DNA of 13,446 bases, from the NCBI GenBank assembly GCA_037969115.1, contig JBBKWQ010000296.1, positions 1-13,446 on the forward strand. The letters are read 5' to 3'. Source of the stretch: JBBKWQ01 sp037969115. GTDB lineage: Bacteria > Actinomycetota > Acidimicrobiia > Acidimicrobiales > Ilumatobacteraceae. Position 1 is the stretch's first letter, and every line of letters starts with the position of its first letter. The position numbers and the translations under genes were made by a program. This document shows positions 12,322-13,446 of the stretch, in pieces. The notes beneath the pieces were generated by a model. It searched no databases and had not been told where the DNA came from. It saw only the letters and a program-made list of their open reading frames with translations.

Positions 12322-12969
12322 ATGAATCGACGTAGGACCTTCATCACAGCGGCTGCCATCACGGGAACCGTGCTCGCCGGCACCACAGCAGTCGCCGCCA
12401 ACATCGGCATCCTGAACTCTGCAGGGAGTGGCCCGATCGGTGACCTGTCTGCCTCCGGCGGCGTCGAAGTGGCGGGCGCCACCTCGACCACGGTGGAGCC
12501 GCAGGTGATCGAAGTGTTCATCGACGAGACAGTTGCAACCAGCCCGACAAGCAGTCCGGCCACGAGCACGACCGACGTTTCCGGCGAGAACGGACAGACG
12601 TATCGAGTCGACGACGCGGGTTCGGTCACGGTCGATGTGGTCGACGGAAACCTCGTGCTCGGTGACGTCGCCACCAATGCCGGCTGGCAATGGACCACCG
12701 ATCAGTCGTCGCCGACCGAACTCACGGTGACGTTCGTGAACGGAGACTCGTCGTACGTGTTCGTCGCGAGCCTGACCGCCGACGGCTCGATCACCGCACG
12801 GGTCGACGAACCGATCACCAACATCGTTCGAGTCACGACACCGACGACGCCCGCGCCACGGACCACGTCAGTGACGTCACCCAGCGGCAGCGACGACGAC
12901 GACCGGGACGACGACGACCGGGATGACGACGACCGGGATGACGACGACGGCAGTGACGACGATGACTGA
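12322..12969 (+). CDS. Secreted protein with Thr/Ser linkers and repetitive Asp-rich C-terminal tail
   Basis: The product has 215 residues. The N-terminus is a signal peptide (MNRRRTFITAAAITGTVLAG followed by TTAVAA). A low-complexity linker follows (to ~88). A compact beta-rich domain then spans ~88-165, with TYRVDDAGSVTVDVVDGNLVL, cut here, then NAGWQWTTD, LTVTFVNGDSSYVFVASLTADG and ITARV. I have seen this layout (a G.V.V start, a GW in the middle, V.F..G...F.A.L.DG at the end) in other actinobacterial secreted proteins, but know no function. A Thr/Pro linker leads to the tail, 191-215: DDDDR three times, then DDDDGSDDDD. The tail carries 20 Asp in 25 residues, which could bind divalent cations. 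The gene is divergent from the two-component genes and overlaps the next gene by 8 bp. Confidence 0.82.
   Translation: MNRRRTFITAAAITGTVLAGTTAVAANIGILNSAGSGPIGDLSASGGVEVAGATSTTVEPQVIEVFIDETVATSPTSSPATSTTDVSGENGQTYRVDDAGSVTVDVVDGNLVLGDVATNAGWQWTTDQSSPTELTVTFVNGDSSYVFVASLTADGSITARVDEPITNIVRVTTPTTPAPRTTSVTSPSGSDDDDRDDDDRDDDDRDDDDGSDDDD
12892..12966 (+). repeat. 15-bp in-frame tandem repeat encoding DDDDR
   Basis: Units at 12892-12906, 12907-12921 and 12922-12936 read GAY-GAC-GAC-GAC-CGG. They are followed by a diverged fourth unit (12937-12951, ending GGC) and a degenerate fifth. The near-identical DNA points to recent duplication by slippage or unequal exchange. It ends at the stop codon of the 12322 gene. 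Confidence 0.85.
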
Positions 12970-13446
12970 CCCGTCCACCTCGGGCTCCGAAGCCCGGATG
13001 GAACGGCTCGCCCGCCTGCGCGAATCGCGCTCGGCTGCCGAACCCGCCGGGAACGTTCCGCAGCGGTCCGAGCGTCCAGGGCGCCGAAGGTACCCCGCCC
13101 TCGGCGGACGAATCGCAGCCGCCGGACTCGGAACCGCTTCGATGTTCGCCCTGGTGGCGGTTTTCGGACTCGACAACCCGATGTCCGGTTCTGACACCCA
13201 GAGCGGCCAATCGACCTCGGCGCCGGCATCAGGGACCCCCACGCCGGCTGCGGTGCCGGCCCGACCAGCGCCGATCAAGGTGATCATCTATCGCACGACC
13301 CGCGCCGATCCCGTGATTTCGGCCGAGACACGGCAGGACGGGCCGGCCGTTGCGTCGCATCAGGCAGTGGGAGCCGAGACGATCGAGCTGACCGCCAATC
13401 CGGTCGTGCGGACGGTCACCGTGGCAGCTCCGGCGGCACCCGCCGC
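12962..13446 (+). CDS. Single-pass membrane protein with Pro/Ala/Thr-rich outer region (partial, runs off the window)
   Basis: The frame stays open from ATG 12962 to the window end (161 codons seen). A cytoplasmic N-terminus with basic, charged sequence (MERLARLRESRSA, from residue 13) precedes one membrane helix, IAAAGLGTASMFALVAVFGL (about residues 51-70). After this come a Ser/Thr/Pro/Ala-rich stretch, a possible strand APIKVIIYRTTRAD, and a further Ala/Pro-rich region. The start overlaps the previous stop by 8 bp (ATGACTGA), so translation should be coupled. No Shine-Dalgarno is visible inside the Asp repeat. An alternative ATG at 12998 follows a small hairpin. The family is not recognised. 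Location suggests a membrane partner of the secreted acidic protein under the same two-component control. Confidence 0.72.
   Translation, partial: MTDPSTSGSEARMERLARLRESRSAAEPAGNVPQRSERPGRRRYPALGGRIAAAGLGTASMFALVAVFGLDNPMSGSDTQSGQSTSAPASGTPTPAAVPARPAPIKVIIYRTTRADPVISAETRQDGPAVASHQAVGAETIELTANPVVRTVTVAAPAAPA

Overview
The window is a gene-dense, high-GC bacterial chromosome segment that reads as ordinary actinobacterial DNA, most like the Acidimicrobiia (Ilumatobacter-type). Support for this comes from the GC-rich third codon positions, the frequent GTG starts, a 72-residue WYW/GPY/RNEEWD small protein typical of Actinobacteria, a DUF4332 protein, a FadE-type acyl-CoA dehydrogenase, and many starts that look leaderless. 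The organism call is inference from content, not a database match. I see no insertion sequence, prophage, CRISPR array or rRNA gene, and no stretch over 300 bases without a gene.

Layout. 1-139: end of an enoyl-CoA hydratase-like gene (+). 205-879: a secreted or membrane-anchored protein of unknown function (+), facing an epimerase gene (rpe, 956-1642, -) and a small conserved gene (1676-1894, -). 1952-3136: a TrmA/RlmD-type uridine-5 RNA methyltransferase (+), divergent from the small gene. 3233-4431 (-): two translationally coupled, paralogous flavodoxin-fold NAD(P)H oxidoreductases. 4538-5908 (+): a surface protein with a choice-of-anchor A-like domain, a Thr/Ser stalk and a C-terminal membrane anchor. 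5918-6322 (+): a DUF4332 helix-hairpin-helix protein. 6381-8536 (+): a zinc-free quinone oxidoreductase and a MalY/PatB aminotransferase-fold lyase, coupled by a GTGA overlap. 8547-8776 (-): tRNA-Lys(CUU) and tRNA-His(GUG). 8881-10089 (+): an acyl-CoA dehydrogenase.

10086-12160 (-): an OmpR-family response regulator and its histidine kinase, coupled by an ATGA overlap. Divergent from it, 12322-12969 (+) encodes a secreted protein with a repetitive Asp-rich tail. It overlaps a membrane protein gene (12962 onward) that runs off the window. These four genes look like one envelope-sensing locus and are the least described part of the window.

A theme across the window is start-site architecture. 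At seven genes a -10-like hexamer (A at position 2, T at position 6) lies exactly 6 or 7 nt before an ATG or GTG with no Shine-Dalgarno sequence, suggesting leaderless mRNAs. Only a few genes (6381, 12322, and an alternative start at 4571) have recognisable Shine-Dalgarno motifs. I found no clearly novel system. The best leads are the two-component/acidic-tail locus, the surface protein, and the replaced metal-ligand position in the epimerase.
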